64,000 nt of DNA from positions 1,356,885-1,420,884 of the forward strand of contig NZ_CP049864.1 in assembly GCF_011300685.1 (NCBI RefSeq), written 5' to 3'. Below the pieces are notes generated by a model that had not been told where the DNA came from, searched no databases, and saw only the letters and a list, made by a program, of their open reading frames with translations. Every line of letters starts with the position of its first letter. The stretch's first letter is position 1. Both the position numbers and the translations under genes were made by a program. Shown piece by piece: positions 26,144 to 35,408 of the stretch. Source of the stretch: Lysobacter sp. HDW10. GTDB taxonomy: Bacteria; Pseudomonadota; Gammaproteobacteria; Xanthomonadales; Xanthomonadaceae.

Positions 26144-26183
26144 CTTTCGATCTTTTTCGAAAGGCGCCTAGGCGTCTTTTTTT
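26144..26183 (+). promoter_or_regulatory. Candidate thrS transcription attenuator
   Basis: Two mutually exclusive hairpins precede thrS. The terminator has arms 26160-26167 and 26172-26179 (AAAGGCGC / GCGTCTTT, one G-U pair, CTAG loop) and runs into a T-tract up to 26183. The competing hairpin pairs CTTTCGA at 26144-26150 with TCGAAAG at 26157-26163 and so uses part of the terminator's left arm. A ribosome at the leader stop codon (26130-26132) would cover much of the 26144 arm and favour termination; one stalled at the Thr codons would leave it free. Confidence 0.6.
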
Positions 26184-26206
26184 GTGCCCGTATTCAGTCC
26201 AGACCC

Positions 26207-28111
26207 ATGATCAATATCACGCTCCCAGACGGCAGTCGCCGCGAATTTGAAAACCCCGTCACTGTGGCCGAAGTGGCCGCTTCCATTGGCGCCGGCCTCG
26301 CCAAAGCCGCACTTGCAGGCAAGGTCGATGGCGCGCTGGTGGATACCAGCTACCGCATCGCGAACGATGCCGCTTTGGAAATCGTGACCGAAAAGCATCC
26401 GGATGCACTCGAAGTGCTTCGCCATTCCAGCGCGCACTTGTTGGCGCAAGCGGTGCAGCGCTTGTATCCCAAAGCGCAAGTCACCATCGGCCCCGTGATC
26501 GACAACGGTTTCTATTACGACTTCGCTTTCGAACGCCCGTTCACGCCGGAAGACTTGCCAGCGATCGAAGCGGAAATGCAGAAGATCGTCAAAGAATCGC
26601 TGCCAGTCGAACGCAGTGTGATGTCGCGCGACGACGCCACGAAATTCTTCCGCGACATGGGCGAAGAATACAAAGCGCAAATCATCGAATCGATTCCATC
26701 GGATCAAGCACTGTCGCTCTACAAGCAAGGTGACTTCACCGATCTGTGCCGTGGCCCGCACGTACCGAGCACCGACAAATTGCGCGCGTTCAAATTGATG
26801 AAAGTGGCGGGCGCCTATTGGCGTGGCGACCACAACAACGCAATGCTGTCACGCATTTACGGGACGGCGTGGTTGAACGACAAAGACCTCAAGGCCTATC
26901 TCACGCAGCTTGAAGAAGCCGAGAAGCGCGATCACCGCAAGATTGGTAAAGCCCAAGATTTGTTCCACCTTCAAGAAGAAGGTCCGGGCTTGGTGTTTTG
27001 GCATCCGAAGGGCTGGCGCATTTGGCAAGTCGTCGAGCAGTACATGCGCAAGGTCTACACCGAAACCGGTTATGGCGAAGTGCGTTGCCCGCAAATTCTG
27101 GATGTGTCGCTGTGGCAAAAATCCGGCCACTGGGACAACTACCAAGACAACATGTTTTTCACCGAGTCTGAAAAGCGCACCTATGCTTTGAAGCCGATGA
27201 ACTGCCCGGGCCACGTCCAAGTCTTCAATCAAGGCTTGCACAGCTATCGCGATTTGCCGATCCGTTACGGCGAATTCGGCGCATGCCATCGCAACGAACC
27301 GTCGGGCGCATTGCATGGCATTTTGCGCGTGCGTGGATTCACGCAAGACGATGGCCATATCTTCTGCACGGAAGCGCAGATCGAAGGCGAGGTGGCTGCA
27401 TTCCACAAGCAAGCACTCAAGGTGTATTCGGACTTCGGTTTCAGCGATATCCAAATCAAGATCGCCTTGCGTCCGGAATCGCGCTTGGGCGATGACGCCA
27501 CTTGGGACAAAGCCGAAGATGCGTTGCGCAGTGCTTTGCGCGGTGCCGGTGTCGAGTGGGACGAACTGCCGGGCGAAGGCGCGTTCTATGGCCCCAAGAT
27601 CGAATACCACTTGAAGGACGCAATCGGTCGTACCTGGCAGTTGGGCACGATGCAAGTCGACTTCATGATGCCGGGCCGACTCGGTGCGGAATACGTCGAC
27701 GAAAACAGTCAGCGCAAGCACCCGGTCATGCTTCACCGCGCGATCGTCGGGTCGATGGAGCGTTTCATTGGCATCCTGATCGAGCACCACGCCGGGCATT
27801 TCCCCGCTTGGTTGGCACCCGTTCAAGCTGTGGTCATGAATATCACCGACGCACAGGCGGACTATGTTGAGACCGTACAGAAGGCGCTGGTCGCCCGCGG
27901 TTTCCGAGTTGAAACAGATCTGCGCAACGAGAAAATCGGCTACAAAATCCGCGAACACGCCATGCAGCGCATTCCGTACCAGCTCGTGATCGGCGAGCGC
28001 GAGAAGGCGCAGGGTATGGTGGCTGTCCGTACGCGCTCAGGCGAAGACCTCGGCAGCATGCCGATTGAATCTTTTGCAGATCGTCTCGCGGCGGAGCACA
28101 TTCCTGCATAA
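26207..28111 (+). CDS. thrS: Threonyl-tRNA synthetase
   Basis: A 634-residue class II synthetase. The TGS domain covers about residues 1-61 ([10 protein letters not shown]), the editing domain carries H73xxxH77 in HSSAHLLA and the CRGPH motif near 181, and the catalytic core has [10 protein letters not shown] and the motif 2 region [20 protein letters not shown]. The anticodon-binding domain ends the protein. The ATG at 26207 gives the normal N-terminus; upstream frame to 26075 overlaps the regulatory leader. It is the first gene of the thrS-infC-rpmI-rplT run and probably attenuated by its leader. Confidence 0.97.
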   Translation: MINITLPDGSRREFENPVTVAEVAASIGAGLAKAALAGKVDGALVDTSYRIANDAALEIVTEKHPDALEVLRHSSAHLLAQAVQRLYPKAQVTIGPVIDNGFYYDFAFERPFTPEDLPAIEAEMQKIVKESLPVERSVMSRDDATKFFRDMGEEYKAQIIESIPSDQALSLYKQGDFTDLCRGPHVPSTDKLRAFKLMKVAGAYWRGDHNNAMLSRIYGTAWLNDKDLKAYLTQLEEAEKRDHRKIGKAQDLFHLQEEGPGLVFWHPKGWRIWQVVEQYMRKVYTETGYGEVRCPQILDVSLWQKSGHWDNYQDNMFFTESEKRTYALKPMNCPGHVQVFNQGLHSYRDLPIRYGEFGACHRNEPSGALHGILRVRGFTQDDGHIFCTEAQIEGEVAAFHKQALKVYSDFGFSDIQIKIALRPESRLGDDATWDKAEDALRSALRGAGVEWDELPGEGAFYGPKIEYHLKDAIGRTWQLGTMQVDFMMPGRLGAEYVDENSQRKHPVMLHRAIVGSMERFIGILIEHHAGHFPAWLAPVQAVVMNITDAQADYVETVQKALVARGFRVETDLRNEKIGYKIREHAMQRIPYQLVIGEREKAQGMVAVRTRSGEDLGSMPIESFADRLAAEHIPA

Positions 28112-28176
28112 TGTAGGCCGACCCCGGGGTCGATGAGAAACGTACCCCGGTTTTGAACCCCAACGGAGATTGCAGC

Positions 28177-28701
28177 ATCAGTACCAATGACAACAAACAA
28201 AACCGCCGTAACGGAGAAATCCGCGTTCCTCGCGTGCGCGTTATCGGCAGCGACGGAGAGATGATCGGTGTGTTGTCTCGCGATGAAGCACTGCGGATGG
28301 CAGAAGAAGAGGGCTTGGACCTCGTCGAGATTCAACCGAACGCCGATCCGCCCGTCTGTAAGATCATGGATTTCGGCAAGTTCAAGTTCGATCTGCAAAA
28401 GAAGGCGAACGAAGCTAAGAAGAAAACCAAGCAGCAAGAAATCAAAGAACTGAAATTCCGTCCCGTCACCGACGAGGGCGACTATCAGATCAAGCTGCGC
28501 AACATGCGTCGTTTCCTTGAAGAAGGCGACAAGGTGAAGGTCAATATCCGATTCCGTGGCCGCGAAATGAGCCATCAGGATTTGGGCATTGAAATGGCCA
28601 AACGCATCGAAGCCGACCTCGGCGAAGACATCGTGATCGAATCGCGCCCGCGCCTGGAAGGCCGGCAGATGGTCATGATGATCGCGCCCAAAAAGAAGTA
28701 A
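28177..28701 (+). CDS. infC: Translation initiation factor IF-3, AUC start
   Basis: A 174-residue IF-3, which binds the 30S subunit and checks start codons. The conserved N-terminal part [20 protein letters not shown] and the C-terminal [13 protein letters not shown] are present. No ATG, GTG or TTG fits the known N-terminus; TTG 28153 lies before the ribosome site. GGAG at 28165-28168 is 8 bases from ATC at 28177, which gives the expected [11 protein letters not shown] start. Rare start codons (AUU in E. coli) let IF-3 repress its own synthesis, and AUC should work the same way. Confidence 0.95.
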   Translation: MSTNDNKQNRRNGEIRVPRVRVIGSDGEMIGVLSRDEALRMAEEEGLDLVEIQPNADPPVCKIMDFGKFKFDLQKKANEAKKKTKQQEIKELKFRPVTDEGDYQIKLRNMRRFLEEGDKVKVNIRFRGREMSHQDLGIEMAKRIEADLGEDIVIESRPRLEGRQMVMMIAPKKK

Positions 28702-28711
28702 AACCGGCTCA

Positions 28712-28906
28712 ACCTTCTCCCGAATGTGGGGAAGGTGCCCCAAACGGGGCGGTACAGGCACGCTTGCGTCGCCCCGTTAAATGCGCCATACTTGGCGACC
28801 CCATTTAGGTGGGGGAAGTGGACCCGTCACGTGTTTCGCCCCTCTCAGGCGCAACCGCGACCTATTAACCGGCTTGGGCATGGATGGAAAGCGAGGTTTC
28901 GACCTC
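28712..28906 (+). promoter_or_regulatory. Structured leader before rpmI-rplT
   Basis: The 240-base gap between infC and rpmI holds several hairpins: ACCTTC-CCC / GGG-GAAGGT at 28712-28736, a perfect 9-base stem AACGGGGCG / CGCCCCGTT at 28743-28778, and GAGGT-TTCG-ACCTC with a UUCG tetraloop at 28893-28906. In E. coli, L20 represses rpmI-rplT by binding structured leader RNA that mimics its rRNA site. A similar role is likely here by position, but I cannot show the L20 site itself. Confidence 0.45.
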
Positions 28907-28941
28907 CGCCCGGTCAGTCTGAAGATCACAAGGATAAAAAC

Positions 28942-29139
28942 ATGCCGAAGATCAAAACCCACCGCGGGGCGGCGAAGCGTTTTCGCAAAACCGCAAGCGG
29001 CAAATACAAGTGCGGACACGCAAACCGCAGCCACATCCTCACCAAGAAAGCCACCAAACGTAAGCGTAATCTGCGTCAAACGAACCATGTTCGTGCAGAA
29101 GACGCAGGCCGTTTGGACCGTATGCTTCCCTATCTCTGA
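28942..29139 (+). CDS. rpmI: Ribosomal protein L35
   Basis: A 65-residue basic 50S protein. [21 protein letters not shown] at the N-terminus and [10 protein letters not shown] in the second half are diagnostic. AAGGA lies 7 bases before the ATG. It is 11 bases upstream of rplT and shares the structured leader. Larger reading frames covering this region are not conserved. Confidence 0.97.
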   Translation: MPKIKTHRGAAKRFRKTASGKYKCGHANRSHILTKKATKRKRNLRQTNHVRAEDAGRLDRMLPYL

Positions 29140-29150
29140 GGACTTGAACC

Positions 29151-29948
29151 ATGGCACGAGTTAAGCGTGGCGTAGTCGCACGTCGCCGTCACAAAAAAGT
29201 TTTGAACCGCGCGAAGGGTTATTACAACGCCCGCCGCAAAGTTTTCCGCGTAGCCAAGCAGGCCGTCATCAAGGCCCAGCAGTACGCATACATCGGTCGT
29301 AAGCTGAAGAAGCGTCAGTTCCGTTCCTTGTGGATTGCGCGTATCAACGCCGCATCGCGCATGTACGGTCTGTCCTACAGCCGCTTCATGAACGGCCTGC
29401 TCAAAGCCGGTATCACCCTTGACCGTAAAGTCTTGTCGGATATCGCTGTGCACGACCTGAAAGGTTTCGGCGATCTCGCTGAAGCAGCAGGCAAGGCATT
29501 GAACATTGAAATCACGCGTCCGGAAAACGTTCCGCAATACGTGATGGAACCGGTTCGCCCGGCCAAGAAAGCGAAAGCCAAGACCGAAGCCGCTCCGGCT
29601 GCTGCTGTCGAAGCACCCGCCAAGAAAGCCGCTGCCAAAAAAGAAGCTGCACCGAAAGCTGAAGCTGCACCGAAGAAAGCAGCGGCCAAGGCCGGTAAAG
29701 ACGACCTCAAGTTGATCGAAGGCATCGGCCCGAAGATCGCTGAAGTGTTCGGCGCCGCTGGCATCTCGACCTTCGCAGAATTGGCTGGCACCGATGCCGC
29801 CAAGCTCCGCGAAATCCTCGATGCCGCCGGTAGCCAATTTGCTTCGCACGATCCGACCACCTGGCCGCAACAAGCAGCACTCGCTGCCGAAGGCAAGATG
29901 GACGAACTGAAGCAATTGCAAGACGAATTGCTGGGCGGCCGCGCGTAA
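29151..29948 (+). CDS. rplT: Ribosomal protein L20 with C-terminal HhH extension
   Basis: Residues 1 to about 119 are a standard L20 ([19 protein letters not shown] to LAEAAGKAL), which organises 23S rRNA early in 50S assembly. The normal protein stops there; this one runs on to 265 residues. Residues about 133-182 are a Lys/Ala/Pro-rich linker with [12 protein letters not shown]-type repeats. Residues about 184-265 form a compact domain starting [17 protein letters not shown], a helix-hairpin-helix motif, and ending [15 protein letters not shown]. Similar HhH tails occur on some bacterial L21 proteins. The frame is continuous with no sign of error. A terminator follows at 30007. Confidence 0.95.
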   Translation: MARVKRGVVARRRHKKVLNRAKGYYNARRKVFRVAKQAVIKAQQYAYIGRKLKKRQFRSLWIARINAASRMYGLSYSRFMNGLLKAGITLDRKVLSDIAVHDLKGFGDLAEAAGKALNIEITRPENVPQYVMEPVRPAKKAKAKTEAAPAAAVEAPAKKAAAKKEAAPKAEAAPKKAAAKAGKDDLKLIEGIGPKIAEVFGAAGISTFAELAGTDAAKLREILDAAGSQFASHDPTTWPQQAALAAEGKMDELKQLQDELLGGRA

Positions 29949-29964
29949 GCCAACGCCCAAGCTT

Positions 29965-29987
29965 CAATCGCGTTGCGTGCGCGATTG
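29965..29987 (+). other. Hairpin after rplT
   Basis: Perfect 8-base stem CAATCGCG / CGCGATTG with a 7-base loop, 20 bases upstream of the stronger terminator hairpin. It has no T-tract and could protect the rplT 3' end. Confidence 0.5.
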
Positions 29988-30006
29988 GAACGTCGAGTGA
30001 AACCCG

Positions 30007-30038
30007 ATGGGGGAGGGCGCGAGTCCTCCCCCATTTTC
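30007..30038 (+). terminator. Terminator or attenuator between rplT and pheS
   Basis: Perfect 10-base stem ATGGGGGAGG / CCTCCCCCAT around an 8-base loop, followed by TTTCATTT. It lies 50 bases before pheS. In E. coli, pheST has an attenuator with a Phe-rich leader peptide (pheM); I see no Phe-rich ORF here, so this is called a plain terminator. Confidence 0.8.
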
Positions 30039-30084
30039 ATTTGCAAACATGCGAAACAAGCAGGAAACACGGTAAATTGCTGTC

Positions 30085-31080
30085 ATGACCGACAACGAAT
30101 CATTGAAACAACACGCCTTGGCGGAAATCGCCAACGCCGACACGCCTGAAGCCATCGAGGCATTGCGCATCGCGCTGTTCGGCAAGAGCGGCACGATCAC
30201 CGCGCAGCTGAAAACCTTGGGCACTTTGGCCTCGGATGCACGCAAGCTTGCCGGCGAAGCACTCAACGCCGTGCGTACAGAAGTGCAAGACGCGCTCAAT
30301 GCGCGCAAGCAACTGCTCGATCAAGCCGCTGAAGATGCGAAGGTCATGTCTGAGCGCGTCGACATGACGCTGCCAGGACGTCATGCGGAACGCGGCGGAT
30401 TGCATCCGCTGACACGCGCCACAGAACGCATCATCGATATCTTTGCGCGCATGGGCTACGTGGTCGCCGAGGGACCTGAAATTGAAGATGATTGGCACAA
30501 CTTTGAAGCGCTGAACTTCCCGCCGCATCACCCCGCGCGCGCCATGCACGATACGTTCTACTTCGGCGATGGTCGTCTACTGCGGACGCATACCTCAGGC
30601 GTCCAAATTCGCTACATGAAAGAACAACAACCGCCTTTGCGCATGATTGCGCCGGGGAAGGTGTATCGCAGCGACAGCGATCAAACCCATTCGCCGATGT
30701 TCCATCAAGTCGAAGGCCTGCTGATTGACGAGCACGCGAATTTCGCAGACTTGAAAGGCACAATCGCCGCATTTCTTCGCAGCTTCTTTGAGCGCGATTT
30801 CGAAATGCTGTTTAAGCCGACCTATTTCCCGTTTGTTGAACCGGGTGCCGACGTTGTCATCAAGTGGGAACTCGACAACGGCGAATCACGTTGGCTCGAA
30901 GTGCTCGGTTGCGGCATGGTGCATCCGAATGTGTTGACGAGCGTGGGCATTGATCCTGAGAAGTACACGGGCTTTGCTTTCGGCATGGGTGTCGAGCGCT
31001 TGGCGATGTTGCGTTATGGCGTGACAGATTTGCGCGCCTTCTTTGAAAATGACGTGCGCTTCCTGCGCCAGTTTGCGTAA
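30085..31080 (+). CDS. pheS: Phenylalanyl-tRNA synthetase alpha subunit
   Basis: A 331-residue catalytic subunit of the (alpha-beta)2 enzyme. The N-terminal coiled coil is followed by the class II core: [53 protein letters not shown] (motif 2) and [17 protein letters not shown] (motif 3). It begins 12 bases upstream of pheT. Confidence 0.97.
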   Translation: MTDNESLKQHALAEIANADTPEAIEALRIALFGKSGTITAQLKTLGTLASDARKLAGEALNAVRTEVQDALNARKQLLDQAAEDAKVMSERVDMTLPGRHAERGGLHPLTRATERIIDIFARMGYVVAEGPEIEDDWHNFEALNFPPHHPARAMHDTFYFGDGRLLRTHTSGVQIRYMKEQQPPLRMIAPGKVYRSDSDQTHSPMFHQVEGLLIDEHANFADLKGTIAAFLRSFFERDFEMLFKPTYFPFVEPGADVVIKWELDNGESRWLEVLGCGMVHPNVLTSVGIDPEKYTGFAFGMGVERLAMLRYGVTDLRAFFENDVRFLRQFA

Positions 31081-31092
31081 GGAGATCCACGC

Positions 31093-33465
31093 ATGAAATT
31101 CTCAGAAAATTGGTTGCGCGAACTCGTGCCGGACTTGCCGGCCAGCGAGCAGCTCGAACACCAACTGACGATGATCGGCCTGGAAGTCGAAGGCAGTGAA
31201 GTGCTCGGTGCAGATCTGGATCGCGTCGTCGTTGGCGAAATCGTCGCGTGTGAACGTCACCCCGAAGCAGACCGCTTGCAGGTGTGCCGCGTCGACGCCG
31301 GTGCACATGGCACGCTGCAGATTGTGTGTGGTGCGCCAAACGCACGCCAAGGTTTGAAAGCACCTTTGGCCATGGTCGGTGCAGAAATCGGCGAGCTGAA
31401 AATCAAATCCGCGAAACTGCGTAATGTCGAATCCAACGGCATGCTCTGTTCGGCCAAGGAACTCGGCTTGGATGCCGACGCATCTGGCTTGCTTGAACTC
31501 CCCGCAGACGCACCTGTCGGCCAACCGCTTGTCGAGTATTTGGGGCTGCCAGATCGCGTCATCGAATTGGGCCTCACGCCTAACCGCGCTGACTGCTTCT
31601 GCGTGCAAGGCATTGCCGCAGATATTGCGGCTGCCAATGGCGTCTTGCTTTCGCGCGAAGTGCAGGCACATGTCGGCGCCGAAATCGACAGCGCAGTTGC
31701 GGTCACACTGGATGCAGGTGCAGCTGCGCCGCGCTATGCAGGCCGTGTCATTGAAGGCATCGATGCCACCGTCGCCACACCGCTTTGGATGGCAGAACGT
31801 TTGCGCCGCAGCGGCATTCGCCCGGTGAGCTTCTTGGTTGATGTCACGCAGTACGTGATGATTGACTTGGGCCAACCGATGCACGCCTTTGATCGCGATC
31901 TGCTGAAGGGTCCGGTGGCCGTGCGTTATGCGCGCAAGGGCGAAAGCGTGAAGCTCCTGGACGGACGTGATGCAGCGCTGGAAGAAGACCTGTTGGTCAT
32001 CACTGATGCAGACCGTCCGGTCGCGCTCGCCGGCATCATGGGCGGCATGGATACGCGCGTTACCAACGTGACGCGCACGGTGTTCTTGGAAGCCGCACAT
32101 TTCGCGCCCGAAGCCATCATTGGCAAGTCGCGCCGATTTGGTTTGCACACAGACGCATCGCATCGTTTCGAGCGAGGCGTCGACCCGCAACTGCCCGCGC
32201 TCGCCATCGAGCGTGCGACCCAACTCATCATGGATTACGCCGGCGGCAAGCCAGGCCCTGTGGTCGTGATCTCGCGTGACGCGGATCTGCCGGTACCGGC
32301 GCCGGTTCACTTGCGCCGTGATCGTCTCGACCGCGTGCTCGGTGTGCATGTGCCTTCAGAAGACGTTGAACGCATTCTCAAAGCATTGGGCATGGCGGTT
32401 GCGCCTCAGGCCGATGGCTGGCGTGCAACGGCGCCGACGCGTCGATTCGACATCGCCATCGAAGACGACCTGATCGAGGAAGTCGCACGCATTTACGGCT
32501 ACGACCGCATTCCGACGACCCTGCCGGCGGCCGGTGCCGAGATTCACGCGCCGACAGAATCGCGCGTCACGACGCTCGCCTTGCGCACACACATGGTCGC
32601 GCGTGATTGGCAAGAAGCGCTGTGCTTCGCCTTTGTTGAACTGTCGTTGCTTGAACGCTGGCAGATGGCAGACGCACATGTGCCGCTCGCGAACCCGCTG
32701 AGCGCGGAACTTGGCATCATGCGCACTTCATTGCTGCCAGGCCTTGCGCAAACATTGGCTTATAACGTGGCGCGTCAACAAAGCCGCGTTCGCCTGTTCG
32801 AACTCGGCAATGTCTTCCATGCAAATGGCAATGACGCACCCATAGAAACCGGCTTGTTTGCCGCAGTGGCAACCGGTGATTCGGCCGCAGAACAATGGGC
32901 GAGCAGCGCGCGCGCCTTTGACATTTTCGATATCAAGGGCGAAGTCGAAGCCTTGGCTGCGATGTCGCAATGCGAACTGACATTTGAACCTTCTACGCCC
33001 GCACATGCACATCCGGGCCGGTCCGCAGACATTTTGCGCGACGGCAAGAAAATCGGTTGGGTCGGACAATTGCATCCGCGCTTGCAAAAGCAATTGGATG
33101 TCGACACGCCCGTGTTTGCGTTCGAGCTGGACGTGAATGCGTTGGTGCAGCGCAAAGTGCCGCGCGCGGAAGCCTTGTCCAAGTTCCCGACCGTGCGCCG
33201 TGATCTCGCTTTTGTCGTTGCTGAGTCCGTCTCTTGGGCGAAAATTTCTGAGGCCGTGCATTCAGCGGCTGGCGAATCCTTGAAAGCCTTGCTGTTGTTC
33301 GATCGTTACAGCGGAAAGGGCATAGAAGATGGGTCAAAAAGTCTCGCCATGGGCTTGATTCTTCAAGACAATTCCCGCACTCTGACTGATCTGGATGCCA
33401 ATCAAGTGATGCAAGCCGTAACTGAACGGTTGTCACGCGATTTCGGCGCCGCGATCAGATCTTGA
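31093..33465 (+). CDS. pheT: Phenylalanyl-tRNA synthetase beta subunit
   Basis: A 790-residue subunit with the expected order of domains: an N-terminal EMAP-like tRNA-binding domain at about 40-150 (CERHPEADRLQVCRVD), the B3/B4 editing domain (GLTPNRADCFCVQGIA through PMHAFD), the B5 domain, a catalytic-like core, and the C-terminal FDX-ACB anticodon domain (SKFPTVRRDLAFVV). GGAG precedes the ATG by 6 bases. ihfA follows after 9 bases, as in many gammaproteobacteria. Confidence 0.97.
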   Translation: MKFSENWLRELVPDLPASEQLEHQLTMIGLEVEGSEVLGADLDRVVVGEIVACERHPEADRLQVCRVDAGAHGTLQIVCGAPNARQGLKAPLAMVGAEIGELKIKSAKLRNVESNGMLCSAKELGLDADASGLLELPADAPVGQPLVEYLGLPDRVIELGLTPNRADCFCVQGIAADIAAANGVLLSREVQAHVGAEIDSAVAVTLDAGAAAPRYAGRVIEGIDATVATPLWMAERLRRSGIRPVSFLVDVTQYVMIDLGQPMHAFDRDLLKGPVAVRYARKGESVKLLDGRDAALEEDLLVITDADRPVALAGIMGGMDTRVTNVTRTVFLEAAHFAPEAIIGKSRRFGLHTDASHRFERGVDPQLPALAIERATQLIMDYAGGKPGPVVVISRDADLPVPAPVHLRRDRLDRVLGVHVPSEDVERILKALGMAVAPQADGWRATAPTRRFDIAIEDDLIEEVARIYGYDRIPTTLPAAGAEIHAPTESRVTTLALRTHMVARDWQEALCFAFVELSLLERWQMADAHVPLANPLSAELGIMRTSLLPGLAQTLAYNVARQQSRVRLFELGNVFHANGNDAPIETGLFAAVATGDSAAEQWASSARAFDIFDIKGEVEALAAMSQCELTFEPSTPAHAHPGRSADILRDGKKIGWVGQLHPRLQKQLDVDTPVFAFELDVNALVQRKVPRAEALSKFPTVRRDLAFVVAESVSWAKISEAVHSAAGESLKALLLFDRYSGKGIEDGSKSLAMGLILQDNSRTLTDLDANQVMQAVTERLSRDFGAAIRS

Positions 33466-33474
33466 GGGGAAGAG

Positions 33475-33762
33475 ATGGCACTGACGAAGGCAGAACTCGC
33501 CGACCATATCAATGAGCAGGTCGGGCTCAATAAGCGCGAGTCGAAAGAATTTGTCGATTCGTTCTTCGATGCTGTGAGTGATGCTTTGGCTGAAGGTCGC
33601 CAAGTGAAGTTGTCGGGTTTCGGCAACTTCGATCTCCGTCGCAAGAATCAACGCCCGGGTCGCAATCCGAAAACCGGTCAAGAAATTCCGATCAGTGCAC
33701 GTACCGTTGTCACCTTTAAGCCCGGTCAAAAGCTGAAGGAAAGGGTGGAAGCACGTGCTTGA
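33475..33762 (+). CDS. ihfA: Integration host factor alpha subunit
   Basis: A 95-residue HU/IHF-fold DNA-bending protein. [12 protein letters not shown] at the start and [24 protein letters not shown], the DNA-binding arm with the intercalating Pro, match IHF alpha. Ribosome site GGGGAAGAG lies just before the ATG. It acts with IHF beta in recombination, replication and transcription. The 3' end overlaps the MerR-type gene by 8 bases. Confidence 0.96.
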   Translation: MALTKAELADHINEQVGLNKRESKEFVDSFFDAVSDALAEGRQVKLSGFGNFDLRRKNQRPGRNPKTGQEIPISARTVVTFKPGQKLKERVEARA

Positions 33763-34117
33763 TCCCGGCAGCAATAAAGAACTCCCACCCATTCCCGCAA
33801 AACGCTATTTCACCATCGGTGAAGTCAGTGAGCTGTGCGATGTCAAACCGCACGTACTGCGCTATTGGGAAACTGAATTTCCGTCGCTGAAACCTGTGAA
33901 GCGTCGCGGCAACCGCCGCTACTACCAACGCACAGACGTCGTGATGGTGCGCCAGATTCGTGGCCTCTTGTACGAGCAGGGCTACACCATCGGCGGCGCA
34001 CGTTTGCGCATCGACGGGGAAGCCAACAAAGCCGCAGCGATCTCGCCCGGCGGCAGTGATAGCTACCACGCGATCCGCGTTGAACTGGAAGCCATCCTCG
34101 ATCTCTTGGCCCGTTAA
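33755..34117 (+). CDS. MerR-family transcriptional regulator
   Basis: A 120-residue regulator with an N-terminal MerR winged helix: [27 protein letters not shown] and [34 protein letters not shown]. The short remaining part is a dimerisation helix without metal-binding cysteines. The start is GTG 33755 inside ihfA, preceded by AAGGAAAGG. This small MerR gene follows ihfA in many gammaproteobacteria; its ligand and targets are unknown. Confidence 0.9.
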   Translation: MLDPGSNKELPPIPAKRYFTIGEVSELCDVKPHVLRYWETEFPSLKPVKRRGNRRYYQRTDVVMVRQIRGLLYEQGYTIGGARLRIDGEANKAAAISPGGSDSYHAIRVELEAILDLLAR

Positions 34118-34121
34118 CGGC

Positions 34122-34127
34122 TATAAT
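34122..34127 (+). promoter_or_regulatory. -10 element of the tRNA-Pro promoter
   Basis: A perfect TATAAT ends 12 bases before tRNA-Pro, just after the MerR gene. No good -35 hexamer is seen at 17 bases. Confidence 0.6.
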
Positions 34128-34139
34128 GACCGTCCTTTT

Positions 34140-34216
34140 CGGGGTATAGCGCAGCCTGGTAGCGCACCAGTCTGGGGGACTGGTGGTCGTCGGTTCGAAT
34201 CCGGCTACCCCGACCA
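34140..34216 (+). tRNA. tRNA-Pro (GGG)
   Basis: A 77-base tRNA with acceptor arms CGGGGTA / TACCCCG, anticodon stem CCAGT / ACTGG, loop CTGGGGG giving anticodon GGG, a GGTTCGAATCC T-loop and an encoded CCA. Confidence 0.97.
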
Positions 34217-34224
34217 AATTCAAA

Positions 34225-34254
34225 AAGCCCTTGGTGCAAACCAAGGGCTTTTTT
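34225..34254 (+). terminator. Terminator after tRNA-Pro
   Basis: Stem AAGCCCTTGG / CCAAGGGCTT with a TGCAAA loop and six T. It begins 8 bases after the CCA end. Confidence 0.92.
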
Positions 34255-34305
34255 GTTGTATGGTTGGAAGCTGAACGCGGCCATCGCCAACGGGGCGCGT
34301 GAAAC

Positions 34306-35394
34306 TCAGGTCCGGGCGCGACGTTTCGAGCGTTTCAGAAAAGCGATCGTCCGCTTCTCCCATTGCCGTCCTGTGCGTGTGCGTGCCGAGATCCCTGCCA
34401 GTTCACCCGAACGCCAGCCTTCCGGTACGACCGGATCGATATACGCCTTGCGGCACACGCTCACTGTGTTTCCCAGCGCGTTTGCCACATCGGCGACGAC
34501 GGCGTTTTCAACTTCGGACAAGGCGCGATCCGTCCCCAGTTTGCCATCCTTGCCTAGGGGTCGCTCTGTTTCTGCAAACAACCGGAATGCCAAGTGTGTA
34601 GCGGTCCATGTACGGAAGTCTTTTGCGGTAAATGAATCACCCATCACTTTATGCAGCCAATCGTTCACGTCATCCGATCGCACCGGGACGCGCTGTCCGG
34701 ATTCGTCGATGTACTGAAAGAGCGATTGACCTGGCAACTGTTGGCAGCTGCGAATCAATTTGACCAAGCGTTTGTCGTTCAAGATGACGTCGTGCGATTG
34801 CGCGGATTTTCCCTTGAATTTGAATCGCGCACGACCGCCGCGAACGAACTCGATATGGCGATTGCGCAATGTCGTCAATCCGAAAGAGTGATTCTCCTTT
34901 GCATACTGCGCATTGCCGACGCGAATCAAAGTATCCGCCAACACAGCGACCACCAGGGCAATCACCTTTTCTCGTGGAAAGCCATTTGCCTTGAGTGCCG
35001 CCCTTACCGCTTGGCGCAAACGCGGCAAACTTTCAGCGAAAGCAACAACGTGTTCGAACTTTCCGGTTGTGCGTTGCGCATTCCATTCGGGGTGATACCG
35101 GTATTGTTTGCGACCTTTTGCATCCCGTCCTGTCGCTTGAAGGTGTCCGTTTGCGATGGGGCATATCCAAACGTCTGTCCACGCTGGCGGAATCGCTAAT
35201 GCTTGGATGCGTTGCAAAGATCGGGCACTGACCAAGATGTGGCCACGGGATGTTTTGTAGCGAAAGTGCCGACCCTGCCGCAGGCGCGTAATGCCCGGGA
35301 CGTCGTCATGGACATAACGCAGTCCCGAAGCTTTGGCTGCCCGAGATTCAGATCGCTCGTGATTCATGACGCTCATCCATTTGCGCTTTGACAC
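34306..35394 (-). CDS. DNA topoisomerase IB
   Basis: A 362-residue type IB topoisomerase of the bacterial/poxvirus group, which relaxes supercoils through a 3'-phosphotyrosine link. Catalytic residues are in LIRVGNAQYAKENHSFGLTTL (Arg and Lys), KDFRTWTATH (Arg and His neighbourhood) and CRKAYIDP (nucleophile Tyr). The start may be GTG 35394, ATG 35376 or ATG 35367; the last has GGATGAG upstream. A stable hairpin lies between this gene and the TspO-like gene upstream on the same strand, so it probably has its own promoter. Confidence 0.93.
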   Translation of the reverse strand: MSKRKWMSVMNHERSESRAAKASGLRYVHDDVPGITRLRQGRHFRYKTSRGHILVSARSLQRIQALAIPPAWTDVWICPIANGHLQATGRDAKGRKQYRYHPEWNAQRTTGKFEHVVAFAESLPRLRQAVRAALKANGFPREKVIALVVAVLADTLIRVGNAQYAKENHSFGLTTLRNRHIEFVRGGRARFKFKGKSAQSHDVILNDKRLVKLIRSCQQLPGQSLFQYIDESGQRVPVRSDDVNDWLHKVMGDSFTAKDFRTWTATHLAFRLFAETERPLGKDGKLGTDRALSEVENAVVADVANALGNTVSVCRKAYIDPVVPEGWRSGELAGISARTRTGRQWEKRTIAFLKRSKRRART

Positions 35395-35408
35395 TTCCCT
35401 ATGTGAAA

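Noticed and set aside
26000-26206. T-box riboswitch before thrS
   Set aside because: No T-box sequence or specifier stem is seen, and T-boxes are rare outside Gram-positive bacteria; a leader peptide explains the layout better.
26849-27958. 369-codon frame opposite thrS
   Set aside because: Same reason; thrS is intact on the other strand.
29500-29948. Misread stop making L20 look fused
   Set aside because: The linker and HhH domain keep a single frame with normal codon use and a proper terminator after the stop.
29949-30084. pheM-like leader peptide
   Set aside because: No short ORF with phenylalanine codons is present before the terminator.
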